NCBI GenBank assembly: GCA_003506275.1
Contig: DOBD01000094.1
Span: 307-8,177, forward strand
Direction: 5' to 3'
DNA: 7,871 nt
From: Bacteroidales bacterium
GTDB taxonomy: Bacteria; Bacteroidota; Bacteroidia; Bacteroidales; UBA1402
Both the position numbers and the translations under genes were made by a program. Under the pieces are notes generated by a model. It had not been told where the DNA came from. It saw only the letters and a program-made list of their open reading frames with translations, and ran no database searches. Of the stretch, positions 1 through 6,154 are shown piece by piece (position 1 is the first letter of the stretch; each line of letters starts with the position of its first letter).

Positions 1-39
1 AGAGAGTTGTCGGATGATGTCCGACTGGTCGTGTTTCAT
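1..39 (-). CDS. 5' end of an unidentified leftward gene (partial)
   Basis: An ATG at 39-37 on the minus strand opens a frame with no stop to the window edge, giving MKHDQSDIIRQLS (13 residues). The call rests mainly on context: a near-perfect Bacteroidota promoter lies at 78-109, about 40 nt upstream, just beyond the probable terminator of pspC. The visible peptide is too short to assign a family. It is polar, with no signal peptide, so a cytoplasmic protein is likely. The gene continues beyond the left edge. Confidence 0.5.
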   Translation of the reverse strand, partial: MKHDQSDIIRQLS

Positions 40-48
40 GATACGTCG

Positions 49-80
49 TTGGGTGGGCCAGGTTGGTATTGCCCATCCAA
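49..80. repeat. Inverted repeat overlapping -7 box and leader
   Basis: TTGGGTGGGC (49-58) pairs with GCCCATCCAA (71-80) as a 10-bp stem with one G-T pair and a 12-nt loop. No T-run follows it on either strand, so it does not look like a terminator. It shares its outer bases with the -7 box of the leftward promoter and covers the predicted start of transcription. An operator or a structured leader is therefore more likely than a terminator. Confidence 0.4.
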
Positions 81-109
81 AAATAGGATTATTGCCCCTA
101 ACTTACAAA
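78..109 (-). promoter_or_regulatory. Bacteroidota-type promoter for the leftward edge gene
   Basis: On the minus strand, TTTG (109-106) is followed by a 20-nt spacer and TATTTTTG (85-78). This matches the Bacteroidota -33/-7 consensus (TTTG, 19-21 nt, TAnnTTTG) at every defined base. Transcription would start around 70-72, leaving a leader of about 30 nt before the ATG at 39. Two inverted repeats overlap it: 95-99/111-115 around the -33 box and 49-58/71-80 across the end of the -7 box. Confidence 0.65.
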
Positions 110-123
110 CAGGGGTTCCGCAT

Positions 124-161
124 AAAAACAGTAGCACCGGCCTTGATCAAGGTCGGTGCTA
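124..161 (-). terminator. Probable rho-independent terminator of padR-pspC
   Basis: Positions 132-161 form an almost perfect palindrome: a 13-bp stem around a GATC loop, with only the 140/153 position imperfect (A-C mismatch in the minus-strand transcript). In the leftward direction it is followed after 3 nt by five Ts (128-124). It lies about 120 nt past the pspC stop and just before the promoter of the next leftward gene. The 162-279 stretch between pspC and this hairpin shows no ORF or other clear element. Confidence 0.55.
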
Positions 162-279
162 GCGGTTCATAGTGGCTGCTGGCAGCATTTCAGGCATGTA
201 GGAGCCCTTTTTTTCAATTGAATTTCATAACAGGACAGCACAGTTCAGCCAGCTATTTAATGTAAATATAATGTGCCTT

Positions 280-1365
280 CTACCAGCACCAGACTCCGTA
301 ATGAGTAAAAAAGCCCAAACCGGCAAAGATAATCAAGGCAACACCAGCCAGCCAAAGAATAAGAGCCGTCCATGACAGCCACTTCGGTGTCGGTTTCAGG
401 TTAAGTGATCGGCCAAACAGCAGGACAAACAAACTGATAAACGGTATGGCGATGACCAGGATTAATCCCAGGGTAACCCAAACAGCGGTGGATGGTTGAT
501 GGAGCAGTTGTTCCAACGGGTAGCAACCCACGAACCAATCGCTCAGGAAGGTCACGCTTCCGGTAGCCATGGCAATAAGGACAAATAACAGCACCATCAA
601 CAGAATAAAACCGACCAGCCCGATAATGCCACTGAAAAGCCCGACGATCCCCTTGGCCAGGATGACAAAGAAGCGACCCAAACCGTGCCCGATGCTTCTG
701 GCATTTTGTTCGATGTGGGCGTTGTCCACCAAGTTGCTTACACGACCTCTGGCTTTATCGAACTCTTCCTTGACTTTCTTTTCGATGTTGTCGATGGTCA
801 CGTCTTCTCCTTCCATTTCCAGGCGTTGCGAAGCTGTTATGGCCTCAGGAATGACTATCCAGCAAAGGATATACATTAACACACCGGACAGGCCAAAAAA
901 GGTTAGCAAGATAAAACCCAACCGGAAGAACACTTCACTGACGCCGAAGAATTTGGACAATCCGGTGGTCACACCACCCAGAACGGCGCCTTCAGGATCT
1001 CTGTACAACTTACGACGACGGTGTTCATAACGGGTATAGCCCTGCTCTTCGTTCCTGGGTGAACCGGTATCACCGGACGTGGTGTCGGATGCATTGTCAG
1101 TCGTGGTGTCGTATTGCTCGGGACGTCCAAGAATATCAATCACCTTCTTGACGTCTGCCATGGTCACCACCTGGCGACGACCCTGCATCCATTCGTTGAA
1201 CAGTTCCCCCATGCGGTGTTCAATGTCGTTGAGCACTTCTTCGGCCGAAGCTTCATCGCCCAGGTGGTGCTTTACCTCGTTCAAATACGCTGTCAATGAA
1301 GCATAAGCGTCCTCGTCTATATGAAAGACCGTTCCGCCCAAATTGACACTCAAGGTTTTTTTCAT
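280..1365 (-). CDS. PspC-domain membrane protein
   Basis: This is a 361-residue inner-membrane protein. Residues 1-85 are a soluble region starting MKKTLSVNLGGTVFHID, of the kind found before PspC domains in Bacteroidota, with acidic helices. A Thr/Ser/Asp-rich linker covers 86-110. The PspC domain spans about 118-176, with basic RRRKLYRDPEGAVLGG, a GLSKFFG turn and a hydrophobic segment at 146-172. A charged helix (181-228) and three more hydrophobic segments (about 236-267, 295-317 and 330-353) follow. PspC proteins are linked to the phage-shock envelope stress response; no PspA/B/F is visible here. The gene starts 31 nt after the full-length padR frame on the same strand, so co-transcription and PadR control are likely. 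It ends in TAG at 282-280. The family call is firm; the exact role is inferred. Confidence 0.88.
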   Translation of the reverse strand: MKKTLSVNLGGTVFHIDEDAYASLTAYLNEVKHHLGDEASAEEVLNDIEHRMGELFNEWMQGRRQVVTMADVKKVIDILGRPEQYDTTTDNASDTTSGDTGSPRNEEQGYTRYEHRRRKLYRDPEGAVLGGVTTGLSKFFGVSEVFFRLGFILLTFFGLSGVLMYILCWIVIPEAITASQRLEMEGEDVTIDNIEKKVKEEFDKARGRVSNLVDNAHIEQNARSIGHGLGRFFVILAKGIVGLFSGIIGLVGFILLMVLLFVLIAMATGSVTFLSDWFVGCYPLEQLLHQPSTAVWVTLGLILVIAIPFISLFVLLFGRSLNLKPTPKWLSWTALILWLAGVALIIFAGLGFFTHYGVWCW

Positions 1366-1396
1366 GTTATGTTGGTTTAATCGTTTTTATCGTGAA

Positions 1397-1720
1397 TCAG
1401 TCGTTCAGGTGATTGATGGCACCTGACAGTTCTTTCCAAGCGGCTTCCAATTCCTGCAGATTGGCAGCCCCTTCTTCAGTAAGGGAGAAATACTTGCGGG
1501 GAGGACCCTGGGTTGATTCAACCCATTAGTAGGACAACAACCCGTCGTTTTTCAAACGGGTCAACAAGGGATACAAAGTCCCTTCCACCACGATAAGGTG
1601 GGCGCTCTTCAGGCCTTCAATGATGTCGGAGGTGTACGAGGGTCGTTTTCGGACGATCAACAACGTGCAGTACTCCAAAAAGCCCTTGCGCATCTGTGAT
1701 TTGATGTTTTCGATATCCAT
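1397..1720 (-). pseudogene. PadR-family transcriptional regulator, interrupted by in-frame TAA
   Basis: The frame opens at 1720 with MDIENIKSQMRKGFLEYCTL and covers the PadR winged-helix fold, including the recognition-helix region VVEGTLYPLLTRLKNDGLLSY at about residues 44-64. A TAA stop at 1528-1526 (codon 65) ends the uninterrupted ORF at 64 residues (1526-1720). Beyond it the same frame continues as WVESTQGPPRKYFSLTEEG plus a C-terminal helix, to TGA at 1399-1397. The total of 107 codons is the usual size for small PadR proteins. The stop therefore removes the wing and dimerisation helix without any frameshift. PadR proteins are dimeric repressors that usually control an adjacent membrane-protein gene, here pspC. 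A real nonsense mutation and a base error are both possible; the family call itself is strong. Confidence 0.85.
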
Positions 1721-1737
1721 GCCGTATTATTTTGCGA

Positions 1738-1768
1738 CAAAGATAGGTAAATTATAGTTCCTTGCAAT
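1738..1768 (-). promoter_or_regulatory. padR-pspC promoter
   Basis: On the minus strand, TATCTTTG (1745-1738) matches the Bacteroidota -7 consensus TAnnTTTG. ATTG (1768-1765), 19 nt upstream, fits the -33 TTTG box at three of four positions. The -7 box lies 17 nt from the padR ATG, so the leader would be short. The left arm of a 12-bp inverted repeat lies inside the spacer. Confidence 0.6.
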
Positions 1769-1799
1769 ACATAGTAGTAATTTTTTACAAGGTACTATA
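1753..1799. repeat. Inverted repeat at padR promoter, candidate PadR operator
   Basis: TATAGTTCCTTG (1753-1764) and CAAGGTACTATA (1788-1799) are inverted copies matching at 11 of 12 positions, separated by 23 nt. A further ATAGTAGTA lies between them at 1771-1779. The left arm occupies the spacer between the -33 and -7 boxes, and the right arm lies upstream of the promoter. The position suits autoregulation by a dimeric repressor such as PadR. The assignment to PadR is inference. Confidence 0.45.
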
Positions 1800-1811
1800 C
1801 ATTTTCTTGGG

Positions 1812-1829
1812 GGGGGCATCGACGCCCCC
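1812..1829. other. GC-only hairpin after the endonuclease gene
   Basis: GGGGGC (1812-1817) pairs with GCCCCC (1824-1829) around a 6-nt loop, 13 nt past the endonuclease stop. The G-run is extended to eight (1809-1816). No T-run follows in the leftward direction, so it is not a standard terminator, though it may pause transcription or protect the 3' end of the mRNA. Confidence 0.35.
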
Positions 1830-1841
1830 ATCATGAATCCG

Positions 1842-3476
1842 TTAGTGCTGAATGCTGAATTTATAACTTACACCGTCACAATGAAGGACATAAAGGCCAT
1901 GGGATAAGCCGTTCACGGACTGCAAGTGGCCTGTTGTGGTGTAATGACCGACGCATTGGCCGGTAAGGGTATAGACGGCAACCGTGGCCCCACTGCTTGG
2001 TGCCTGGAAATAGAGGGTGCTTGAGGCCGTGTAAAGGCTCAAATGGGCGGTACTCTCAGGTCGATGCACGGCCGAAAGCAGGGTGACTGGCATTTCAGCC
2101 GAAGGAGGGCTCAGAAAACCATCGTTTCTGGATTGGAGGGTATAGGCGTACGTTTGTCCCTGGGTCAAGCCAGTCACCTCCCATTCGGTTTCCGGCAGGG
2201 TGTCCAGCACCTGGACCAGGCTCAAAGTGGCTCCATTGAGGGCGTACACGTTCAAGCGATAGCTTTCGGCGTAGGGGAAAGGTTGCCAGTTGGCCATAAA
2301 ACCCGTGGAACTCAAGTTGGAAGCGGGCATGATTTGCGGAGGCAACAGGCTGTCCACGGGTATGGCTTTGGCGCTCATATTGACCTTGACACTGCCTTGA
2401 ATGCCGCCATCGTAGATCAACAGGGAGGCCGTGTGCTCACCGGCTGTAGCGGGGTTGTACGACACGCTCAATTGATACCCGTTGTTGCCTTGGACTGCCG
2501 TCACGACATCGGCGGCTGTCGCAAACTGGGTATAATCGGCGGCGTATTCGATGAAGACAGACAAGGGAGCGTTAAGGGAAACCCCTTTCACATAAAGGGT
2601 GCGTTGACGGGTGTTGCCCACGATGGTGGGAGCAAAACTGAGTTCGGTATCGTTGGTTGGGGTTGACAGGACGGGACTACTGGCCACATCGAGGGCGAAC
2701 GGCTGGCCGGCCTGGTTACCCCACAAATACTCAGCCAGTTCGGGGTAATCGATGAAGGGATTGCGGTTGTTCTGAATTTTGAACACCGCCTCATTCCGGT
2801 CTGTTTCTTTGGTGCTGACCGGATCCTGCCGGTGCCAGGCCATCAATAATTGGACGGCCCAGGGTTTGAGCGTGGGGTAACTATTCTGCTCTACCATGTA
2901 CGTATACCGCCAATTCAGGTTTTGATAGCAGGTTACCATGTAGAAATACGTCCGGGCAAAATCGCCTTTGTAGGCATCGTCCGGTTCAAACACCCTGGCA
3001 TCGGTGGAATAACCGGGAAAAGTGTTGTAACCCACACGGGACACCCCGTTGTCAAAGGTGGTGTTGCCCACTACCCCCAACGGGTAATTGCTTTTGGCCA
3101 TGTTGGCATCGGCGTCGGAAGGATAGAGGTGGTTGATGTCGGTATACGCTGCATTCACGTCCCCACCCCACCAACTTTTTGGAAAGGCGTGTTCCCGGTT
3201 CATACCCCAGCTGCTGGTACGGACCACGCTGGAATACATATCCCAGATGCTTCCGTCGTTCCTGACGTCGGTGGTTTTAAAAAAGGTCCACAGGCTGCTG
3301 TAATCGTGAACGGTGTGGTTGAGCAGCACGTTGGAAAGGGTGGTCTTGAGGGCCTCGCCCTTTTTACCGTTGATGGCGTCGTAATACCCGTTGGGGTTGG
3401 CCGCATAGAGGTCAACAGACAACCAGGTGAAACAACCCAGGCAACAAAGGAGCAGAAAGCGGATCATGATGGGCAT
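1842..3476 (-). CDS. Secreted endonuclease I-family nuclease with T9SS sorting domain
   Basis: This 544-residue protein has a signal peptide (about 1-25, ending DLYAA). The endonuclease I (ββα-metal) domain covers about 28-255. Its motifs are MNREHAFPKSWWGG (92-105, with probable catalytic His96 and Glu95), DINHLYPSDADANMAKSNYPLG (113-134, Asn130 a likely metal ligand), a middle segment starting DDAYKGDFARTYFYMVTCY (166-184) and NEAVFKIQNNRNPFIDYPEL. An Ig-like β domain (about 263-372) and a fibronectin type III-like domain (about 377-468) follow. The C-terminal ~70 residues (VAVYTLTGQCV, NGLSHGLYVLHCDG) look like a T9SS type A sorting domain, so the enzyme is probably exported to the cell surface or medium to degrade nucleic acid. 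Met4 (ATG at 3467) is a plausible alternative start, since the first ATG directly abuts the U-tract of an upstream terminator. Confidence 0.9.
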   Translation of the reverse strand: MPIMIRFLLLCCLGCFTWLSVDLYAANPNGYYDAINGKKGEALKTTLSNVLLNHTVHDYSSLWTFFKTTDVRNDGSIWDMYSSVVRTSSWGMNREHAFPKSWWGGDVNAAYTDINHLYPSDADANMAKSNYPLGVVGNTTFDNGVSRVGYNTFPGYSTDARVFEPDDAYKGDFARTYFYMVTCYQNLNWRYTYMVEQNSYPTLKPWAVQLLMAWHRQDPVSTKETDRNEAVFKIQNNRNPFIDYPELAEYLWGNQAGQPFALDVASSPVLSTPTNDTELSFAPTIVGNTRQRTLYVKGVSLNAPLSVFIEYAADYTQFATAADVVTAVQGNNGYQLSVSYNPATAGEHTASLLIYDGGIQGSVKVNMSAKAIPVDSLLPPQIMPASNLSSTGFMANWQPFPYAESYRLNVYALNGATLSLVQVLDTLPETEWEVTGLTQGQTYAYTLQSRNDGFLSPPSAEMPVTLLSAVHRPESTAHLSLYTASSTLYFQAPSSGATVAVYTLTGQCVGHYTTTGHLQSVNGLSHGLYVLHCDGVSYKFSIQH

Positions 3477-3513
3477 AAAAAAGCCATCCGTTTAGCGAAC
3501 TAAACGGATGGCT
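3477..3513 (-). terminator. Strong rho-independent terminator after the chimeric receptor ORF
   Basis: AGCCATCCGTTTAG (3482-3495) pairs with CTAAACGGATGGCT (3500-3513), a perfect 14-bp stem around a 4-nt loop (TTCG on the minus strand). Six Ts (3482-3477) lead straight into the endonuclease ATG at 3476. It begins 12 nt past the stop of the chimeric ORF. No T-run follows it on the plus strand, so it acts leftward. Confidence 0.85.
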
Positions 3514-3525
3514 GTGAATCAGTGA

Positions 3526-4383
3526 TTAAAGGACTATCTTGGTTGTGGTTTTGCCAACACGTACCAGGTACAACTGGCTGGGCGTCAGCGAGAGGGTGTT
3601 GTTCCCTTCGTGGGCGACAACGGTGGTCACCTTACGGCCGAGCAGGTTGTACACCTCCTGGGTATTGGCGCTTTGGCCACCACGCTGCGTAGGTGCGCCA
3701 AAAGAAGTGATAGAAAGGCTGTGACGGCTGTTGAACACTTTTTCCAAAGCGGCCAGGTAACCAAGGCTGTTGTAGAATGTCCCTTCGATGTAGCCCTCGT
3801 CGGCCCAACGATACCCTAGCGCGCCGGTAAAAGCCCAGCCTGAAGGCAGCAAGCCTGTGGAATAGGTATAGGTGGCCCTGGTCTTGTAATTGCGGTTGGT
3901 GTAGGCCAGGGAAACGCGGCTGCCCGGCGTATACTGGCTGGCCCTCATGATGATGTTGGAGGCACCGCCTACATTGCCAAAACCATAATCAATGGCGGAT
4001 ACCGCGGACACATCTTCACTGTTGCGGACGGCATCGTTGAGCCCACCCAGCATGGAATAGGAGAATACCCCTCTTTCCAGATCGTTGAGCGTGATGCCAT
4101 TGAGCGACATCTGCGTGTAATTGTTCTGATACCCCCTGATGCGGAAACGCATGGCGCTGAAAGCAAACCCGGCGTTGGCGGCAAACACATCGTTGGCCGA
4201 AGCCAATGCGGCCGAAACGTACTGGGCATCATCATGCTCGTCATCGAACATGGATTCGTTGAAGAGGAAGACAGGCGCTCCCGTAACGGCGGGTATGGCT
4301 GTGGTATCTTCCTGGCCATGAGCGCCTACTGTGGCCATCAGGCCTGCAAGGACACAAAGACAACCTCGTTTGATGGGATTCAT
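3526..4383 (-). CDS. Chimeric ORF: truncated TonB-dependent receptor joined to a T9SS C-terminal fragment
   Basis: This 285-residue ORF has a signal peptide (1-23, ending VGAHGQ) and a TonB-receptor plug at about 50-150. The plug shows MRFRIRGYQNNYTQMSLNGITLND (78-101, the RGY and NG motifs), then GVFSYSMLGGLNDAVRN and FGNVGGASNIIMR. The first barrel strands run from 155 to SFGAPTQRGGQSANTQEVYN at 227-246. A receptor of this type should continue for some 500-700 more residues. Instead the frame passes at VYNLLGRKV (244-252) into the second half of a T9SS type A sorting domain, ending SQLYLVRVGKTTTKIVL. The first half of that domain is missing. With no barrel the product cannot work as a receptor. 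It is best read as a deletion remnant or a misassembly, although the frame is open and a terminator follows. The usual CarboxypepD_reg-like N-terminal domain is not present. Confidence 0.8.
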   Translation of the reverse strand: MNPIKRGCLCVLAGLMATVGAHGQEDTTAIPAVTGAPVFLFNESMFDDEHDDAQYVSAALASANDVFAANAGFAFSAMRFRIRGYQNNYTQMSLNGITLNDLERGVFSYSMLGGLNDAVRNSEDVSAVSAIDYGFGNVGGASNIIMRASQYTPGSRVSLAYTNRNYKTRATYTYSTGLLPSGWAFTGALGYRWADEGYIEGTFYNSLGYLAALEKVFNSRHSLSITSFGAPTQRGGQSANTQEVYNLLGRKVTTVVAHEGNNTLSLTPSQLYLVRVGKTTTKIVL

Positions 4384-4421
4384 CGGCGTTGTGCGTATTG
4401 GTTAAATGGGGCGTAAAAGTA

Positions 4422-4429
4422 CAAAGATT
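4422..4429 (-). promoter_or_regulatory. Probable -7 box for the receptor-fragment gene
   Basis: AATCTTTG on the minus strand matches TAnnTTTG at five of its six defined positions and lies about 40 nt upstream of the ATG at 4383. No clear TTTG was found 19-21 nt further upstream. It sits in the 93-nt divergent gap shared with the gene starting at 4477, for which I could not find a convincing promoter. Confidence 0.4.
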
Positions 4430-4476
4430 TCGAATAAAAATACGACCTTTACATCGTAAATAAAAACGCCCCCGGC

Positions 4477-5529
4477 ATGAAAGTTAAAGCATTTTTCATT
4501 ATAGTGTGTTTATCGCTGTTAACCAACGGGTTGGTTATGGCCCAAACACAAACAGATAAACAGGTGGCGGTCTACAGCCTCGGGTTTTACAACCTGGAGA
4601 ACTTGTTTGACACCATTCCTTCGCCAGGCGTCAACGACGTCGAGTTCACCCCCGACGGCGTCAAAGCCTGGAACGGACAGAAATACTGGAAAAAAATCGG
4701 TAACATGAGTTACGCGATCAGCAAGTTGGCCAGGGAATTCTGTCCGGAGGGGCCAGCCATCCTCGGCGTTTGCGAAATTGAAAACCGTACTGTCCTGGAA
4801 GATTTGGCTAAAGCACCACTGTTGCGCCAAGCCAACTATCAGATTGTCCATTATGATTCGCCTGAGCTTAGGGGGGTGGATGTTGCCTTGCTGTATAATC
4901 CGAAACTGTTCACGCTGACATCCAGCCGTCCTTACCGGTTTACCTTACCCAACCGTCCCGATTGGAAAAGCAGGGACCAGTTGCTGGTTAGTGGTCTGTT
5001 GGCCGGTGAACCCATCCATGTGATTGTCTGCCATTGGCCATCCCGTCGAAACGGGGAGAAACAATCCCGTCCGCTGCGGGTGGAAGCGGCCAAATTATCC
5101 AAGCACATCATCGACTCCCTTCACAAGGCCGACCCCAACGCCAAAATTGTCCTTATGGGCGACCTGAACGATGATCCCTACAACATTCCCCTCAAGAAAA
5201 CCCTCAACGCCAAGATGAAACCGGAAGAAGTCAAACCACAAGGGTTGTTCAACCCCATGTGGCGACTTCTCGATAAGGGTATCGGCTCATTGGGTTACCG
5301 GGGAGAATGGAACCTCTTCGACCAGATCATCCTCTCCTACGCCTGGCTGGGCAACGACCGGTCAACCTTGAAATACTGGAAACCGGAAGTGTTCAACAAG
5401 GACTTCCTGATTCAACAGGAAGGCACCTATAAAGGGTATCCCTGGCGGACGTTCAGTGGCAACCTCTTCATCGAAGGGTACAGTGACCACTTCCCCACCC
5501 TGGTCTACGTCGTCAAAGAAGTCCGCTGA
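4477..5529 (+). CDS. Secreted endonuclease/exonuclease/phosphatase-family protein
   Basis: This 350-residue protein has a signal peptide (1-22, LTNGLVMAQ). It carries the motif set of the DNase I-like fold: FYNLENLFD (37-45, Asn39), CEIEN (99-103, probable metal-binding Glu100 or Glu102), RGVDVALLYNP (132-142), CHWPSR (185-190, catalytic His186), GDLNDDP (228-234, Asp229 and Asn231) and SDHFPT (336-341, the Asp337-His338 pair). All key residues are present, so it should be an active Mg2+-dependent phosphoesterase exported to the periplasm or surface. Whether it cuts DNA, RNA or another phosphoester cannot be told from sequence. It is divergent from the receptor-fragment ORF. Together with the nearby endonuclease I it suggests extracellular nucleic-acid breakdown. 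There is no T9SS tail. Its stop is 1 nt from that of tpx. Confidence 0.92.
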   Translation: MKVKAFFIIVCLSLLTNGLVMAQTQTDKQVAVYSLGFYNLENLFDTIPSPGVNDVEFTPDGVKAWNGQKYWKKIGNMSYAISKLAREFCPEGPAILGVCEIENRTVLEDLAKAPLLRQANYQIVHYDSPELRGVDVALLYNPKLFTLTSSRPYRFTLPNRPDWKSRDQLLVSGLLAGEPIHVIVCHWPSRRNGEKQSRPLRVEAAKLSKHIIDSLHKADPNAKIVLMGDLNDDPYNIPLKKTLNAKMKPEEVKPQGLFNPMWRLLDKGIGSLGYRGEWNLFDQIILSYAWLGNDRSTLKYWKPEVFNKDFLIQQEGTYKGYPWRTFSGNLFIEGYSDHFPTLVYVVKEVR

Positions 5530-5530
5530 C

Positions 5531-6034
5531 TTATTTCAACAACGCAACCACCGGTTCATAGGCTGGTTCCTGAGCAATCTCAGGTACCTGTTCGGTGTAC
5601 ACAACGGTGCCGGACTCGTCCAGTACGACCACGGCTCTGGACAGTAGCCCGGCCAGGGGGCCATCGACCATACGCACACCATAGGCCTCTCCAAAGGTAC
5701 GGGGTTGCCGCATTTCACTCAACGTAACGACATGGGTCAAACCCTCGGCACCGCAAAAACGGCTGGAGGCAAAGGGGAGGTCGGCGGAAATGCAGAGTAC
5801 CACCGTATCCTTCAGTTGTTCTACTTCCTTGTTGAAACGGCGGACAGAGGTCGCACAGACTCCAGTGTCAATACTGGGAAAAATGTTGAGAACAACGCGC
5901 TTGCCGGCATAATCAGCCAGACTCACGTCGGACAGACCGGCCGTTGTCAACGTGAAATCGGGGGCTTTGCTGCCTTTGACGGGTAAGGAACCACTGGTTT
6001 TGACGGGGTTGCCTTTGAATGTAATCGTAGCCAT
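5531..6034 (-). CDS. tpx: Thiol peroxidase Tpx (atypical 2-Cys peroxiredoxin)
   Basis: This 167-residue protein reduces H2O2 and alkyl hydroperoxides in the cytoplasm or periplasm using reducing power from thioredoxin. The peroxidatic cysteine is Cys60 in [16 protein letters not shown] and the resolving cysteine is Cys94 in [13 protein letters not shown]; this spacing and the overall length are those of Tpx proteins. APDFTLT (24-30) and the [11 protein letters not shown] strand are also typical. I chose ATG at 6034 ([11 protein letters not shown]) because it gives the family's usual N-terminus; the open frame extends 12 codons further upstream but that part is unlike Tpx. It is transcribed towards the phosphoesterase gene at 4477-5529 with a 1-nt gap and no terminator between them. 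The product and both catalytic cysteines are clear. Confidence 0.96.
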   Translation of the reverse strand: MATITFKGNPVKTSGSLPVKGSKAPDFTLTTAGLSDVSLADYAGKRVVLNIFPSIDTGVCATSVRRFNKEVEQLKDTVVLCISADLPFASSRFCGAEGLTHVVTLSEMRQPRTFGEAYGVRMVDGPLAGLLSRAVVVLDESGTVVYTEQVPEIAQEPAYEPVVALLK

Positions 6035-6080
6035 ATTGTTTTGTTTTAAATTTAAACAGTTATCACGCACAAATGTTCGG

Positions 6081-6111
6081 CAAGATACGGTAAATTTGCA
6101 GAGACAGCAAG
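6081..6111 (-). promoter_or_regulatory. Candidate tpx promoter
   Basis: On the minus strand, CTTG (6111-6108), a 20-nt spacer and TATCTTG (6087-6081) resemble the Bacteroidota -33/-7 boxes, though the -7 box is one T short of TAnnTTTG. It lies about 47 nt upstream of the tpx ATG. It overlaps a plus-strand -7-like box at 6091-6098. Confidence 0.4.
6091..6098 (+). promoter_or_regulatory. Candidate -7 box for the rhamnose mutarotase-family gene
   Basis: TAAATTTG fits TAnnTTTG exactly on the plus strand, 56 nt upstream of the ATG at 6155. No TTTG lies 19-21 nt upstream, so support is limited. If used, it would overlap the opposing tpx promoter, making the two divergent genes compete for polymerase. 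Confidence 0.3.
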
Positions 6112-6154
6112 TATTTTGCCTATTTTTTCAAGTTTTTACTTGTTTTATTTTGCC

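Noticed and set aside
95..161. Possible tRNA or other structured RNA suggested by several hairpins near the left edge
   Set aside because: No acceptor stem, anticodon arm or T-loop GGTTC arrangement could be fitted. The hairpins are better explained as a terminator and promoter-associated repeats.
569..1030. Plus-strand ORF of about 150 codons opposite pspC
   Set aside because: It lies wholly antisense to a well-supported PspC gene and has low-complexity, Ser/Pro/Arg-rich composition with no recognisable motif.
2850..3503. Plus-strand ORF of about 217 codons opposite the endonuclease
   Set aside because: It is a shadow of a GC-rich coding region. It is rich in Gly/Val/His/Ile with no domain, and the endonuclease on the other strand has clear catalytic motifs.
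6035..6070. Twelve-codon N-terminal extension of tpx
   Set aside because: The extension is unlike Tpx, and the ATG at 6034 gives the standard length and the usual cysteine positions 60 and 94.
6129..6150. CAAGT-TTTT-ACTTG hairpin followed by a T-rich run upstream of the mutarotase ATG, possible attenuator
   Set aside because: The stem is only 5 bp and AT-rich, in an already AT-rich gap, and would be too weak for a convincing terminator.
6116..6154. N-terminal extension of the mutarotase gene from a TTG at 6116
   Set aside because: The 13 extra residues are hydrophobic and encoded by AT-rich intergenic sequence; family similarity starts after the ATG at 6155.
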